The notes under the pieces are model-generated. The model did no database searches and was not told the origin of the DNA. It worked only from the letters and a program-made list of their open reading frames with translations. Made by a program: the position numbers and the translations under genes. Shown in pieces: positions 33,654 to 42,168 of a stretch of DNA of 48,252 nt (the first letter of the stretch is position 1; each line of letters begins with the position of its first letter). This DNA is from Sulfitobacter sp. OXR-159 (GTDB lineage: Bacteria > Pseudomonadota > Alphaproteobacteria > Rhodobacterales > Rhodobacteraceae), in NCBI RefSeq assembly GCF_034377145.1, contig NZ_CP139713.1, forward strand, positions 1 to 48,252, given 5' to 3'.

Positions 33654-34527
33654 TTATTGAAATCATCCAGCGTTCTGAGAATTCAGGGGCATATTCGGCA
33701 TCAGGGTCGAGTTTTCGCGACCCACCCCGTTGAGCAAACTGCTCCCACTTGTGCAGCGCCGGGTTATCTATGTCCATGACTTCAGATAGAATATAGCCCG
33801 CCCGGACTTTGGCGATCTTGCTGTCCAGTTGATCAATTGCGGCAATAATTTCCGGCACCCACTGGACCGCCTCGTTTTCCCAGACATCGAGAACATGCTG
33901 CATGCCACCACAAAGTTGCGGCTCGTCCACCATGTCTGCGAAGGTTTGACCGATCGAGGTTATCCGCGTTTCCTCACCGCTGACGGGGGACGGTGTCGAT
34001 GGGTGGCTTGACACATGCACCACGATTGGGCGGCGACGAATCGTGTCTTTGAAGCCAGGCTTGTTTAGAACAGGTCTTTCGATCTCGTCCAGATCGGGCA
34101 AGTCTTTTTGGAGGCGCTCATCCCGGAGTGCATTCCAGAGCGGGCGCTTTGGGGTTGTCAGGTGCAGCGCCTGTGGGCTGCGATCAGTGAGACCATAGCG
34201 CTGCATGGCAGACAGATGAGAGACGTAGGCGAAGGGATCAGCGATGCAGGCGACCTCTTCTGCCGAACCAGCTCTCGTTGATTGCGTGACACGCCAAACG
34301 CCCGAGCGGAAGTCAGAGTCCATGACAAGCGCCTTCCGCGCTTCCAAGCGGCGCAGCGCATTTTTGGCGCGCGTCTGATCCCAGCCCTGCGGAAGGCGCT
34401 TCAAAGGTTCGTCGCTCAGCGCCTTCTTTAGGAACAGATTGTAACCTAAAACGAAAAAATCGTAGAAGGTTACAATCGGTAAGTCCTTGTCAGTAATGAA
34501 TTTCTCAAGACCTTCCGTAAAGTTCAT
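33646..34527 (-). CDS. abiEi: AbiEi-type antitoxin and autorepressor
   Basis: A 293-residue protein directly upstream of and overlapping abiEii. The body pattern (AFVYVSHLSAMQRYGLTDRS-like text, ALHLTTPKRP, RITSIGQTFADMVDEPQLCG, HVLDVWENEA) matches AbiEi. The N-terminal part should bind DNA. AbiEi proteins repress their own promoter through inverted repeats; a 43-bp perfect palindrome lies 61 bp upstream. In the AbiE system the antitoxin blocks the nucleotidyltransferase without stable complex formation. Confidence 0.88.
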   Translation of the reverse strand: MNFTEGLEKFITDKDLPIVTFYDFFVLGYNLFLKKALSDEPLKRLPQGWDQTRAKNALRRLEARKALVMDSDFRSGVWRVTQSTRAGSAEEVACIADPFAYVSHLSAMQRYGLTDRSPQALHLTTPKRPLWNALRDERLQKDLPDLDEIERPVLNKPGFKDTIRRRPIVVHVSSHPSTPSPVSGEETRITSIGQTFADMVDEPQLCGGMQHVLDVWENEAVQWVPEIIAAIDQLDSKIAKVRAGYILSEVMDIDNPALHKWEQFAQRGGSRKLDPDAEYAPEFSERWMISINV

Positions 34528-34587
34528 CAGATGTCCTTACATGCCAAGAACAGCTATCACATAATGACAGCAAGGCGCATTAATGCA

Positions 34588-34630
34588 AGCGGGGTAGCTA
34601 TATGTCCTTAGGACATATAGCTACCCCGCT
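34588..34630. promoter_or_regulatory. 43-bp perfect palindrome upstream of abiEi
   Basis: Arms of 21 bases (AGCGGGGTAGCTATATGTCC plus T, and the exact complement) around a single central base. ATGTCCTTA recurs at about 34533, next to the abiEi start, which fits two binding sites for one repressor. It is the probable AbiEi operator and could fold as a cruciform. It could also terminate the WGR operon, since both operons read leftward through it. Confidence 0.8.
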
Positions 34631-34653
34631 AAGATGTAAACAATAATCTCACT

Positions 34654-34911
34654 TCACCCAAACATCCTTAATTGCTGAGGCTCCACCCAGTAGCCGCGCC
34701 GACGCTTCGAGGCTTCCAACATGATCAGAGCCGCGACGGCCTGGTTCTCGTCCGCAAACCACTCCATGCGGACCTGACCGCCCTGCCCTATCCGTCCCCA
34801 TTCTCGGTAGAGCGTCCACTCACCGAACAGGTTGGGCATGACGGCCATCCGGTAGAACCGGGCGACGTTCTTCGCAGGCTGGCGCTTTTCGAGATAGGTC
34901 TGCATGGTCAT
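34654..34911 (-). CDS. WGR-domain protein
   Basis: An 85-residue protein consisting of little more than one WGR domain: FYRMAVMPNLFGEWTLYREW followed by GRIGQGGQVRMEWF, with the Trp-Gly-Arg triad itself. WGR domains bind nucleic acids in PARPs and bacterial proteins. It overlaps the recombinase gene by one base, so both are made together. It could assist the recombinase on DNA (inference). Confidence 0.88.
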   Translation of the reverse strand: MTMQTYLEKRQPAKNVARFYRMAVMPNLFGEWTLYREWGRIGQGGQVRMEWFADENQAVAALIMLEASKRRRGYWVEPQQLRMFG

Positions 34912-35546
34912 CAGAGATGATACTTACGGGCGATTTCCAGAGCTTCGGCCTGTTCGGTGCCGATGTATTCCTTGGTGCTCTCAATACTGGCATGGCCGAG
35001 CAGCAGCTGGGCTGCGCGCAGATTGCCGGTTTGCTGATAGATATGGGTCGGAAAGGTCCGGCGTAATGAGTGCAGGCCATAGAGGCTGGAATCGAGGCGG
35101 GCCTTTTCCAGCCAGGATTTGAACAGACGCCAGAGCTGGCTTTCGCTGAGATGGGTGTGCGCCCACCTTGCCCCCTGCCCGGTGAACAGCCAGCCATGCA
35201 GCGGCTTTTCAGAGGCGGCGAGGTAGGCGCGCAGGCTATCGCGTGTGCCCGAGGACAGCCGCGCCTGGACCGGGCGCGCATTGCGCGTCTCGGTTTTCTT
35301 CTGGCGGATTTCCACGATCTCCCGAACCCCGGCAGGAGTGGCCACATCCGAGACCCGCAACCGGACGAGGTCCGAGCCCCGGAAGCTGGTATCAAGTGCG
35401 GTGTTGAACAGCGCCAGATCGCGCAAGGCGCGCTCCTGGCGCAACAGCAGCCGGATCAGCACGACCTGGTCGGGCGTGAGCGGGGGTTTCTTGCCCACCA
35501 CGCGGCCCTTGTTCCAGGTGGTCTGTGAGGCAGCAAGCATGCGCAA
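34911..35546 (-). CDS. tyrosine recombinase (integrase), short form
   Basis: A 211-residue catalytic-domain recombinase. The active-site residues are visible: Arg in TSFRGSDLVRL, His-x-x-Arg in GLHSLRRTF, His in LLGHASIESTKEYIG and the nucleophile Tyr in KEYIG. The separate N-terminal arm or SAM-like domain of phage integrases is almost absent, so this belongs to the short plasmid type that may resolve dimers or promote integration. It is translationally coupled to the WGR gene downstream. ATG start could be at 35546 or 35540. Confidence 0.9.
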   Translation of the reverse strand: MRMLAASQTTWNKGRVVGKKPPLTPDQVVLIRLLLRQERALRDLALFNTALDTSFRGSDLVRLRVSDVATPAGVREIVEIRQKKTETRNARPVQARLSSGTRDSLRAYLAASEKPLHGWLFTGQGARWAHTHLSESQLWRLFKSWLEKARLDSSLYGLHSLRRTFPTHIYQQTGNLRAAQLLLGHASIESTKEYIGTEQAEALEIARKYHL

Positions 35547-35793
35547 ATCCTTGCAGGGTTCTTAGGAAGGATAATCATAAACCTTGCATAAAGGAAGGGG
35601 TCGATCACGGAAGGCGCAGCTTTCTCCATGTTTTATTGACCCTTCAGTCATCGTGATCATGCAAGCTTCTAATCAAAAGCTCGCATGAAGGGTCGCAGAG
35701 AAGAAAGTGGTTCGGACAGCGTTCGGGTTGCGTTCGTGGACGCTCATGATTGTGCCTAGGATAATCTTCCCATCAGCAACATGGAGTGATCTG

Positions 35794-36480
35794 ATGGAAG
35801 TTATGGAACGAAATGCCGAGTATATCGCTGCCCAGTGTAAGTATCTTCGTAAGATGCTTGGGCTGACCCAAGAGAACCTTGCAGATGCTGCCGGGCTAAC
35901 TGTCCGCACGATCCAAAAGGTGGAGAGCGGACGGCATGTGCCTGACGTTCAGACTTTGCGGAGTATTGCTCGCGGCATTGGGTTCGACGTGACTGTGTTC
36001 GCCAAGCCTACACCCGAGCAGGAGAAGCGTCAGCAAGAAGAGATTGAGCGTGCGCTGAAAAAAACTGCCCTCGTGCCCACATCGCCCATTAAGAAGGCGA
36101 ATGACTTCTACTCCCGTAACCGTGAGTGGCACGCGCTCATGATTAATGCCGAGGCAGTGGAGGCGGACGACGCGCTCGAATTGACAGCGGCAATCTCAGA
36201 ATGGATGAACGACCTTGACGGGATATGGGGGATCAGCACAGCCAGCCAGCGGCTGGGGTATGCGACCAGCATTTCCCAGTTGTGCCAGGAATTGGAAGGG
36301 CTTGGGTATCTCACCCACTTTGGCCATTTTCGTCAGCAGCACATGCGGGACAAAAATCTGGCCTGGGACGTGGCGTTGATCACTTTTTTGCCAAAGGCTG
36401 ACCATGATGGGCACCGTTACGGCCTCGTCACCCTCGACGATCCCTGGGAGGTTCCCGAACAGGACCGTCCTAAACTGTGA
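35794..36480 (+). CDS. XRE-family HTH regulator with unknown C-terminal domain
   Basis: A 228-residue protein. The N-terminal HTH (residues 9-62, YLRKMLGLTQENLADAAGLT, then VRTIQKVESGRHVPDVQTLR) is standard Cro/CI type. The remaining 160 residues are helical and charged with an ISEWMNDLDGIWGISTASQR segment; I recognise no domain. The start at 35794 is backed by GGAG 7 bp upstream; the open frame to 35707 has no ribosome site. Single gene, reading toward the YefM/YoeB pair. Confidence 0.85.
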   Translation: MEVMERNAEYIAAQCKYLRKMLGLTQENLADAAGLTVRTIQKVESGRHVPDVQTLRSIARGIGFDVTVFAKPTPEQEKRQQEEIERALKKTALVPTSPIKKANDFYSRNREWHALMINAEAVEADDALELTAAISEWMNDLDGIWGISTASQRLGYATSISQLCQELEGLGYLTHFGHFRQQHMRDKNLAWDVALITFLPKADHDGHRYGLVTLDDPWEVPEQDRPKL

Positions 36481-36540
36481 TCAACGCGTGGGGGCAGTCT
36501 GTCATTCAATTAGGCCACCCATGTCGCGCGACCTCTTTAC

Positions 36541-36561
36541 TTGTACTTAATATTGTACATA
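36541..36561. promoter_or_regulatory. YefM-type operator
   Basis: TTGTACTTAATATTGTACAT carries two TGTAC half-sites, close to the TGTACA core bound by YefM/YoeB. It sits 26 bp before the antitoxin start, overlapping the likely promoter. AAAGGAG at about 36574 is the ribosome site. Confidence 0.65.
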
Positions 36562-36586
36562 TAGAGGGAAGCAAAGGAGAGTTGAC

Positions 36587-36838
36587 ATGGATGTTATGAC
36601 CTACTCAGACGCACGAGCTCAACTGAAGGGCGTCATGGATCGAGCGATCCACGACAAGCAGGAAGTTGTCGTGACGCGCAAGAAGGGCGAGTCCGTTGTG
36701 GTCGTGTCCTTGGACACTTGGAACGCCGTCAACGAGACGTTGCACCTCTTGTCCACACCGAAAAACGCATCCCGCTTGCGCGCGTCGATCGCGCAACTCG
36801 ATGCTGGAACTGGCGAAGAGCGTGAGCTGACCGAGTGA
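36587..36838 (+). CDS. yefM: YefM/Phd-family antitoxin
   Basis: An 83-residue antitoxin. The N-terminus MDVMTYSDARAQLKGVMDR and VVVSLDTWNAVNETLHLL are the classical YefM pattern: Phd fold plus flexible toxin-binding tail. It binds the YoeB toxin and represses the operon at the TGTAC-containing operator. Its stop overlaps the toxin start by four bases (GTGA). Confidence 0.93.
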   Translation: MDVMTYSDARAQLKGVMDRAIHDKQEVVVTRKKGESVVVVSLDTWNAVNETLHLLSTPKNASRLRASIAQLDAGTGEERELTE

Positions 36839-37101
36839 AGCTGGTTTTTTCCGATCAGGCCTGGGAAGACTATCAATACTGGGTCAACACCAACGACAAG
36901 GTACGCGACCGGATCAACGATCTGATCAAGCAGTGCAAGCGGACCCCCTTCAAGGGAACCGGCAAGCCGGAACCTTTGAAGGGCGATTTGACCGGCTGGT
37001 GGTCACGGCGGATTTCTAAGGAAGATCGAATGGTCTACCGGGTCAGGGGAGCTGGCGATGGCCAAAGCCTAGAGATTGCGCAACTGCGGTTCCATTACTG
37101 A
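36835..37101 (+). CDS. yoeB: YoeB-family mRNA interferase toxin
   Basis: An 88-residue RelE-fold toxin that cleaves translated mRNA at the ribosome. Catalytic residues can be seen: Glu in KPEPLKGDLTGWWSRRI, Arg in the same stretch, and the C-terminal His-Tyr pair (FHY). The GTG start overlaps the antitoxin stop. It maintains the plasmid by killing or stalling segregants that lose the antitoxin supply. Confidence 0.94.
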   Translation: MKLVFSDQAWEDYQYWVNTNDKVRDRINDLIKQCKRTPFKGTGKPEPLKGDLTGWWSRRISKEDRMVYRVRGAGDGQSLEIAQLRFHY

Positions 37102-37159
37102 AAACCCTTAGGGTTGAAAGACTTAGATGTGATGTCGAACAGCTCAAAGCACTCCCGAA

Positions 37160-37231
37160 TTTAACTCTAACTATGTCGTTAAAGTTAACTCTATAATTAG
37201 TGTTAACGACATAGTTGACGTTAGAGTTAAA
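37160..37231. promoter_or_regulatory. partition-site/operator dyad upstream of the second parA
   Basis: Two nested inverted repeats: TTTAACTCTAAC (37160-37171) with its complement at 37220-37231, and AACTATGTCGTTAA (37169-37182) with its complement at 37203-37216. A further GTTAACTCTATAA lies between them. It is AT-rich and sits 18 bp before the parA start. It is a good candidate for parS and autoregulatory operator. Confidence 0.75.
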
Positions 37232-37249
37232 CGAAGGCAATCTACCGCC

Positions 37250-37978
37250 ATGTATGTAATCACCTTCGCAAACCCGAAAGGCGGCTCGGGGAAAACTACG
37301 TCCGCCATGCTCTTGGCTGAACAGATCGCTATTTCTGGCGGTCGCGTAGCGATTCTCGATCTGGACCCAAACGCCAACATCCTTGCATGGGCCCAGACGC
37401 GCGAAGCCGAGGGTAGAGACGTTCCTTTCACAGTTCATGCGCGACCGCAGGCCGAAGAGACGGTCGAGCTCATCGACAACCTATCCGACGAGGCTGACTA
37501 TCTCATTATCGACCTTGAAGGGTCGAAGGATCAGATCGTCACTTTCGCGCTATCGCGGACAGATTTGTGCATCATCCCGCTCGATGGCTCGCCTATGGAA
37601 GCCCGGCAAGCCGCGCAAGCGGTTCGCTTGGTACAAACCACAGCAAACATGATCCGCGCGCAAATCAACTACGCTCTCTTGTTCACTCGCACCAACGCCG
37701 CGTTCCAGACCACGGATGAGCGCGACGTGCGGCAAGAAATGGAGCTCAACAACATCCCGACGCTACCCGTTCGGATCGCCAAGCGCGCGCCTTACACCCG
37801 CATCTTCCGGGACGGTGTGCTCTTGTCAGAGCTGCCTGACATCGTGACGCAAGAAATGCAGGGCAAAACCGCGTCTGTATCCGACAAGGCCATGAAGCAG
37901 GTGACCGGAGCCATCGAGAATGCCCGCGACTACGCACAAACCGTCATTGCAACCCTTACCAAGGAGCAAGTGGCATGA
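37250..37978 (+). CDS. parA: ParA-family partition ATPase (replicon 2)
   Basis: A 242-residue ParA of the short type. Walker A NPKGGSGKTTSAM is at residues 7-19, the Walker B region is DYLIIDLEG near 85 and LCIIPLDGSPMEARQA follows. It differs clearly from the ParA at 29115. It belongs to the second replicon, whose repA is broken by IS21. Downstream parB-like gene overlaps by four bases. Confidence 0.93.
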   Translation: MYVITFANPKGGSGKTTSAMLLAEQIAISGGRVAILDLDPNANILAWAQTREAEGRDVPFTVHARPQAEETVELIDNLSDEADYLIIDLEGSKDQIVTFALSRTDLCIIPLDGSPMEARQAAQAVRLVQTTANMIRAQINYALLFTRTNAAFQTTDERDVRQEMELNNIPTLPVRIAKRAPYTRIFRDGVLLSELPDIVTQEMQGKTASVSDKAMKQVTGAIENARDYAQTVIATLTKEQVA

Positions 37979-38289
37979 TTGGGAAATACGGCTTCTCAGG
38001 CGGGATCGACCTGCCCAAGACAACACCAGCACCCAAGCCTCGGCCAAAGGTCGATGGCAACTCATTAAGCGAGGCCGTCAGGGCCGGTGCCGATCTTGGC
38101 TTCGTCAACAGGGAGCCAACGACGCGCCTCAAACCTGGCCCCAAACGCAAAGAGCCGCAGGACAAAGTTTCGATACCTGGCCCGAAGCGCGTGGTGGATG
38201 ATTTCCGGGCTTTTTGTTCAACGCGCGATCTTACCCTTTGGCAGGGCTTGGAGTTGTTGCTTGAAGAGCAGAAGGGTAGAAGCGGCTAA
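37975..38289 (+). CDS. small partition partner protein (ParB-like, replicon 2)
   Basis: A 104-residue basic, proline-rich protein starting within the parA stop (ATGA). The C-terminal part VSIPGPKRVVDDFRAFCSTR with DLTLWQGLELLLEEQ looks like a short DNA-binding unit of the RHH kind. It should bind the dyad before parA. It ends 4 bp into the convergent repA fragment. Confidence 0.75.
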   Translation: MIGKYGFSGGIDLPKTTPAPKPRPKVDGNSLSEAVRAGADLGFVNREPTTRLKPGPKRKEPQDKVSIPGPKRVVDDFRAFCSTRDLTLWQGLELLLEEQKGRSG

Positions 38290-39010
38290 GGGTTGCCGCG
38301 TTTCTCAAAGATTTTCCGGCAGAACCCTAAGAATGCCCTGTCCGGGTTGGCCGGTGCATCGAGGCCACCGTCGGACATCCATTCGCGCCATTCTTGCTCT
38401 AGCGTGTAGATATCCCATCCCGGCGCAACCTTACGGGCTTCCTGATAAACGTCAGGGCTCAAACGGATCGCCCCGGATGGAACCGCCAGAGCTTGCGGCT
38501 TTTCCGCGTGACGGTTTACAAATACGACCATGTTTTCGTCTAACCGGACTGAATAGTCCGGCATATGATTGTACGCCTCATCTTGAGCGACAATGTTGCC
38601 GACCAGCCGCTTAAACTCGCGAGAGGTCGAAGCCGATCCGCACTTGTCTTGCAAAGCAGAAAGACTGATTTTCCACTCTTTCTTCGAGCCACAGTGCTTG
38701 CGAGCGATCTCATAGATGCGCCGCTCTAATGGCTTACGCAGCCGGAAATAGTTCCGGTGGAGGGTCAAAACTTCATGCGCTTGGATCGCGTTGAACACCC
38801 AATCTGAGAGCTGCACCTCGATCTCCTGCATCCGACCATCGCGGGTTTCACGTACGATGCGAGCGCGGTCGATGATGCTGAAAATATCCAATTGCTCGAC
38901 ATCGCCGGTCACGATGTTCGTCTCAACCTGTGTCCCTTGCAGCCGGGCGAGGGCGCTTCGAAGGCCGCTATATCCACGCCCATCCGATGGCCGGTTCGTT
39001 GCTTTCAGAA
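38286..39010 (-). pseudogene. repA: RPA-family repA (replicon 2), C-terminal part, split by IS21
   Basis: About 240 residues corresponding to the C-terminal two thirds of an RPA replication initiator: LKATNRPSDGRGYSGLRSAL, then PLERRIYEIARKHCG and PGWDIYTLEQEWREW. The N-terminal third is found at 41482-41830 on the same strand, and the two parts join exactly once the IS21 element and one 9-bp repeat are removed (DLLK then ATNRPSDGRG). The gene is therefore a disrupted repA, and this replicon should be unable to initiate by itself. Confidence 0.92.
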
Positions 39011-39117
39011 TGTGAATCGGCATGCGAAATTGACCCACTTGGGTGGGTTATGAGCGTGCAAAATTGACCCACCTGCCACGTTAGCATCCGCGCTGGATAG
39101 CGCGGAGGAATGAGCAG

Positions 39118-40626
39118 GTGATATTGATGGAAAGTGTATCGAAGATCCGTCGTTGGATATTGGTTGAGGGTCGCAGCATCCGATCTGTGGCGCGGGCAAC
39201 CGGTTTGTCGCGGAACACGGTGAAGAAGTATCTGAAGGACGACAGTCCACCGAGCTATCAGCGGCAAGCGCCACCGACCCGGCATAAGCTGTGCGATGGA
39301 TTTGATGCGCGGCTCCAAGAGCTTTTCGAGCAGGATCACAAGCGCCCGCGCCGGGAGCGGCGGACGGCCACGAAGCTTTACGAACAGCTCGTCTCGGAAG
39401 GGTATACTGGGTCCTATTCTCCGGTTCAGCGATTTATCCGAGACCTCAAACGTGCCGATGCTGGATCGGGAGAGGCGTTTATCCCCCTGCATTTTGCTGC
39501 CGGTGATGCGCTCCAGTTTGACTGGAGCGAAGAGCGCGTTGTTCTCGGTGGTGTCGAGCAGAAGGTAAAGGTTGCCCACTTCCGCCTGTGCCATAGTCGC
39601 AAACCTTTTGTCGTAGCCTATCCCGGCGAGAGCCAAGAAATGGTGTTGGATGCCTTTGTACGGGCGCTGTCCTTCTACGGCGGGGTTCCGCGACGGGTGA
39701 TCATCGACAATCCCAAAACGATGGTGACCTATGTCTCCCGCTCGAAGGACCGAGTGTTCCATCCCCGGTTCCTGGCATTGATGAACCACTATGTAATGGA
39801 GCCGGTTGCCTGCACCCCCGCGTCGGGTTGGGAGAAAGGTCAGGTGGAGAACCAGGTCCATTTTTTACGAGGCCGATTGTTTGTTCCCATGCCAGCTTTT
39901 GATGATCTGGATGGGCTGAACAACTGGTTGCGTCTGCGCTGCGAGGAATTGGCAAGCCGCGCCCACCCTGAACAATCGTCCCGCACGATTGCGGAGGTTT
40001 TTGAAGATGAGCGCGCCGAGCTGCGCCCCCTGGGGCGGGCTTTTGATGGCTACGTGGAAAAGACGGTGCGGGTCCGTTCCACCTGCCTGGTTCAATATGC
40101 CAGCAATCGCTATAGCGTGCCTTCCCGGTTTGCAGGCCAGCATGTCTCCTTGCGCGCCTATGCGAGCCGGATCGTGCTGGTGTCAGGCCAGGACGTTATT
40201 GCCGAGCACAAGCGTCGCTTCACCCGCAACGTCAGCTACTTTGAACCTTGGCATTATGTTCCTCTACTGGATCGCAAGCCCGGCGCTCTGCGCGACGGCG
40301 CCCCTTTTGTGGACTGGCAACTGCCTGAGGCCATGCATCGGATCAGGGAGCATTACATGGCTGGCAAAGGCGGGGACCGGGAGTTCGTCGATCTGCTTCT
40401 ACTGGCCCAGGACCACGGGATCGAGGTGGTGGAGACGGCCTGCGAACTGGCAGTTGAACAAAACACGTTGCGCCTTCCTGCCATCACCAATCTGATCAAC
40501 CAGTTGGTGGAGCCAATCATCACGCCGTTGAATGAGGGCAATGTCTATCCGCAGCTGACCGTGCGGCCCGAGGCCGACTGCAAGCGCTATGAGGCGCTCT
40601 GCTCGGCCGAGGAGGCTGCCGCATGA
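39118..40626 (+). CDS. istA: IS21-family transposase IstA
   Basis: A 502-residue transposase. The N-terminal helix-turn-helix is [20 protein letters not shown], the first catalytic Asp is in [12 protein letters not shown], the second in [11 protein letters not shown] and the Glu in [15 protein letters not shown]. Start is GTG 39118 (or ATG 39127); GGAGG lies upstream. It overlaps istB by four bases, as usual. Confidence 0.95.
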   Translation: MILMESVSKIRRWILVEGRSIRSVARATGLSRNTVKKYLKDDSPPSYQRQAPPTRHKLCDGFDARLQELFEQDHKRPRRERRTATKLYEQLVSEGYTGSYSPVQRFIRDLKRADAGSGEAFIPLHFAAGDALQFDWSEERVVLGGVEQKVKVAHFRLCHSRKPFVVAYPGESQEMVLDAFVRALSFYGGVPRRVIIDNPKTMVTYVSRSKDRVFHPRFLALMNHYVMEPVACTPASGWEKGQVENQVHFLRGRLFVPMPAFDDLDGLNNWLRLRCEELASRAHPEQSSRTIAEVFEDERAELRPLGRAFDGYVEKTVRVRSTCLVQYASNRYSVPSRFAGQHVSLRAYASRIVLVSGQDVIAEHKRRFTRNVSYFEPWHYVPLLDRKPGALRDGAPFVDWQLPEAMHRIREHYMAGKGGDREFVDLLLLAQDHGIEVVETACELAVEQNTLRLPAITNLINQLVEPIITPLNEGNVYPQLTVRPEADCKRYEALCSAEEAAA

Positions 40627-41354
40627 ACGCTCTCATCGACCAACTGACCGCCTTGAGGCTGCATGGAATGGCAGCTTGCGCCCATGATTTGCTGTCCGCG
40701 CGCAAGCCACCAAGTCTGACCACAGCGATAAAGCAACTGATCGACGCGGAAACTGTAGAGCGGCGGGTGCGTTCCATCCAGTATCAAATGCGCATCGCGA
40801 AGTTCCCCCATCATAAGGACTTCGCCACCTTCGATTACGGCGCGGCCGCGGTGAGTAAGGCCCAGATCGAACCCTTCTGCTCGGGTCAGTTCACCGAAGA
40901 GGCGCACAACCTCATCTTGGTCGGCGGAACCGGGACAGGCAAAACGCACATCGCCATCGCGCTTGGAACCACATTGATCAACAACGGCAAGAAGGTCCGC
41001 TTCTTCAACGCGGTCGATCTGATCAATGCCCTGATCAAGGAACAGGCCGACGGCAATGCCGGGAAGATCATCCGGCAGCTGTCGGCTCTGAATTGCGTCA
41101 TCATCGACGAGTTGGGCTACATTCCGTTCCCGAAATCCGGCGGCGCGTTGCTGTTCCACCTGATCAGCAAGCTCTACGAGAAAACCAGCGTCATCATCAC
41201 CACCAACTTGGAGTTCGGGGAATGGGTCGCTGTCTTCGGTGATGCCAAGATGACAACTGCGCTCTTGGATCGCGTCACGCACCACTGTGCCATCATCGAA
41301 ACGGGCAACACGTCATATCGCTTCGCTCAGAGCAAAAGTCGCAGAGAAAAATAG
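40623..41354 (+). CDS. istB: IS21-family ATP-binding helper IstB
   Basis: A 243-residue AAA+ ATPase related to DnaC. Walker [15 protein letters not shown] is near residue 101 and Walker [13 protein letters not shown] near 158. It selects target DNA and activates IstA. Start ATGA overlap with istA. Complete. Confidence 0.95.
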   Translation: MNALIDQLTALRLHGMAACAHDLLSARKPPSLTTAIKQLIDAETVERRVRSIQYQMRIAKFPHHKDFATFDYGAAAVSKAQIEPFCSGQFTEEAHNLILVGGTGTGKTHIAIALGTTLINNGKKVRFFNAVDLINALIKEQADGNAGKIIRQLSALNCVIIDELGYIPFPKSGGALLFHLISKLYEKTSVIITTNLEFGEWVAVFGDAKMTTALLDRVTHHCAIIETGNTSYRFAQSKSRREK

Positions 41355-41369
41355 CCGCGTCGCAAGCAA

Positions 41370-41415
41370 AGCCCCCAGACGGACTCGCTATATGAGGGCG
41401 GTCCGCCTGGGGGCT
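41370..41415. terminator. hairpin after istB
   Basis: AGCCCCCAGACGGAC pairs with GTCCGCCTGGGGGCT across 16 bases, a 15-bp stem with one G-T pair. It lies 16 bp after istB. There is no long T-run on the plus strand, so it may slow outward transcription instead of acting as a classic terminator. Confidence 0.45.
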
Positions 41416-41481
41416 TTGGCACCCAATAGGCGGGTCAAAATCAAACGCTGAAACCGGGTCACTTTTAAACGCTCATTGACA

Positions 41482-41830
41482 CTTTCAGAAGGTCGAACGC
41501 CTTCAGGCGAACGATTTTTGAAACCTTCTGACCTTTGTTGATAGCTGCCATAATTTGACTGATGCAGTAGATCAGCACATCGCGATCGTGGATCGTGGCC
41601 AGACCATCGGACGAAGGTTTCACTTCGAGATAGTTTCGCCCCGTCCCATCTTCGTATCGCCGCACTCGGTAATCTGGTTTTGTAGAAAGCGAGAAAATCG
41701 GATGCGCCATCGAAGCCATGTCGCCCTTGGGTGCGGCATCAAAGATATCGCATACAAAAAAGTCGCCTTGTTCCTGCCGATCTGGCAGCAAGGGAGAGCG
41801 GTCGCCGTCTTTCGTGATTTCACACACCAT
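41482..41830 (-). pseudogene. repA: RPA-family repA (replicon 2), N-terminal part
   Basis: About 115 residues matching the start of RepA: SPLLPDRQEQGDFFVCDIF, APKGDMASMAHPIFSLSTKP, HDRDVLIYCISQ. It parallels the intact RepA of replicon 1 line by line. The frame runs a few codons into IS21 and stops at 41465. The start codon lies within the first iteron of the origin. A short peptide may still be made; it lacks both winged-helix domains. Confidence 0.9.
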
Positions 41831-41960
41831 GACCTATGTTTCGTGATTTCACACACACGGTCAAGCCCTTTCGTGATTTCACACACATGCACAGAGCTTT
41901 CGTGTCTTTACACACGTTCTTTCGTGTCTTTACACACGCTTTATCGTGACTCTACACACA
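41811..41960. promoter_or_regulatory. replication origin, replicon 2: six iterons
   Basis: Six iteron copies, the first three close to TTTCGTGATTTCACACAC and the last three diverged (TTTCGTGTCTTTACACAC and TTATCGTGACTCTACACAC), spaced about 22-30 bp. They begin at approximately 41811, 41840, 41870, 41899, 41921 and 41943. The 3' half is shared with the iterons of replicon 1 (TTCACACAC) while the 5' half differs. The first copy overlaps the repA start, which suggests autoregulation. Coordinates may be off by one base. Confidence 0.88.
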
Positions 41961-42004
41961 GGCCACTTCTAAAAGCCTAATGAATTCATAGGACTATGAA
42001 CACT

Positions 42005-42013
42005 TATCCACAG
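42005..42013 (+). promoter_or_regulatory. DnaA box
   Basis: TTATCCACA is a perfect consensus DnaA box, 45 bp beyond the last iteron. The next 45 bp (CATTATATAACACATATTTA and onward) are strongly AT-rich and suit an unwinding element. This supports a complete origin of replicon 2 even though its repA is broken. Confidence 0.85.
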
Positions 42014-42168
42014 CGTAACACATTATATAACACATATTTAACACTACAAAATTACTCCGCATTTCGCATGCAAGTTCCAAGCTAAGTAGTACGGACGAAC
42101 ACATCTAGAGAGCATGGAGCACCACGCAATTTCACACAGAAACCCGATCAACTGACGATTCTAGCTGC

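Larger units (their letters stand above)
39011..41481. mobile_element. IS21-family insertion sequence, complete
   Basis: A 2471-bp element with istA and istB. Its ends begin TGTGAATC (left) and end GATTGACA-type sequence (rc TGTCAATGAG), both leading to TTGACCC/TGACCC motifs, the repeated binding sites near IS21 ends. CTTTCAGAA is present on both sides (39002-39010 and 41482-41490), slightly longer than the usual 4-8 bp duplication, so one base may be shared by chance. It splits repA of replicon 2. Confidence 0.93.

Noticed and set aside
41811..41960. Possible second CRISPR array
   Set aside because: Same reasons: iteron-type repeats next to a DnaA box and a repA start.
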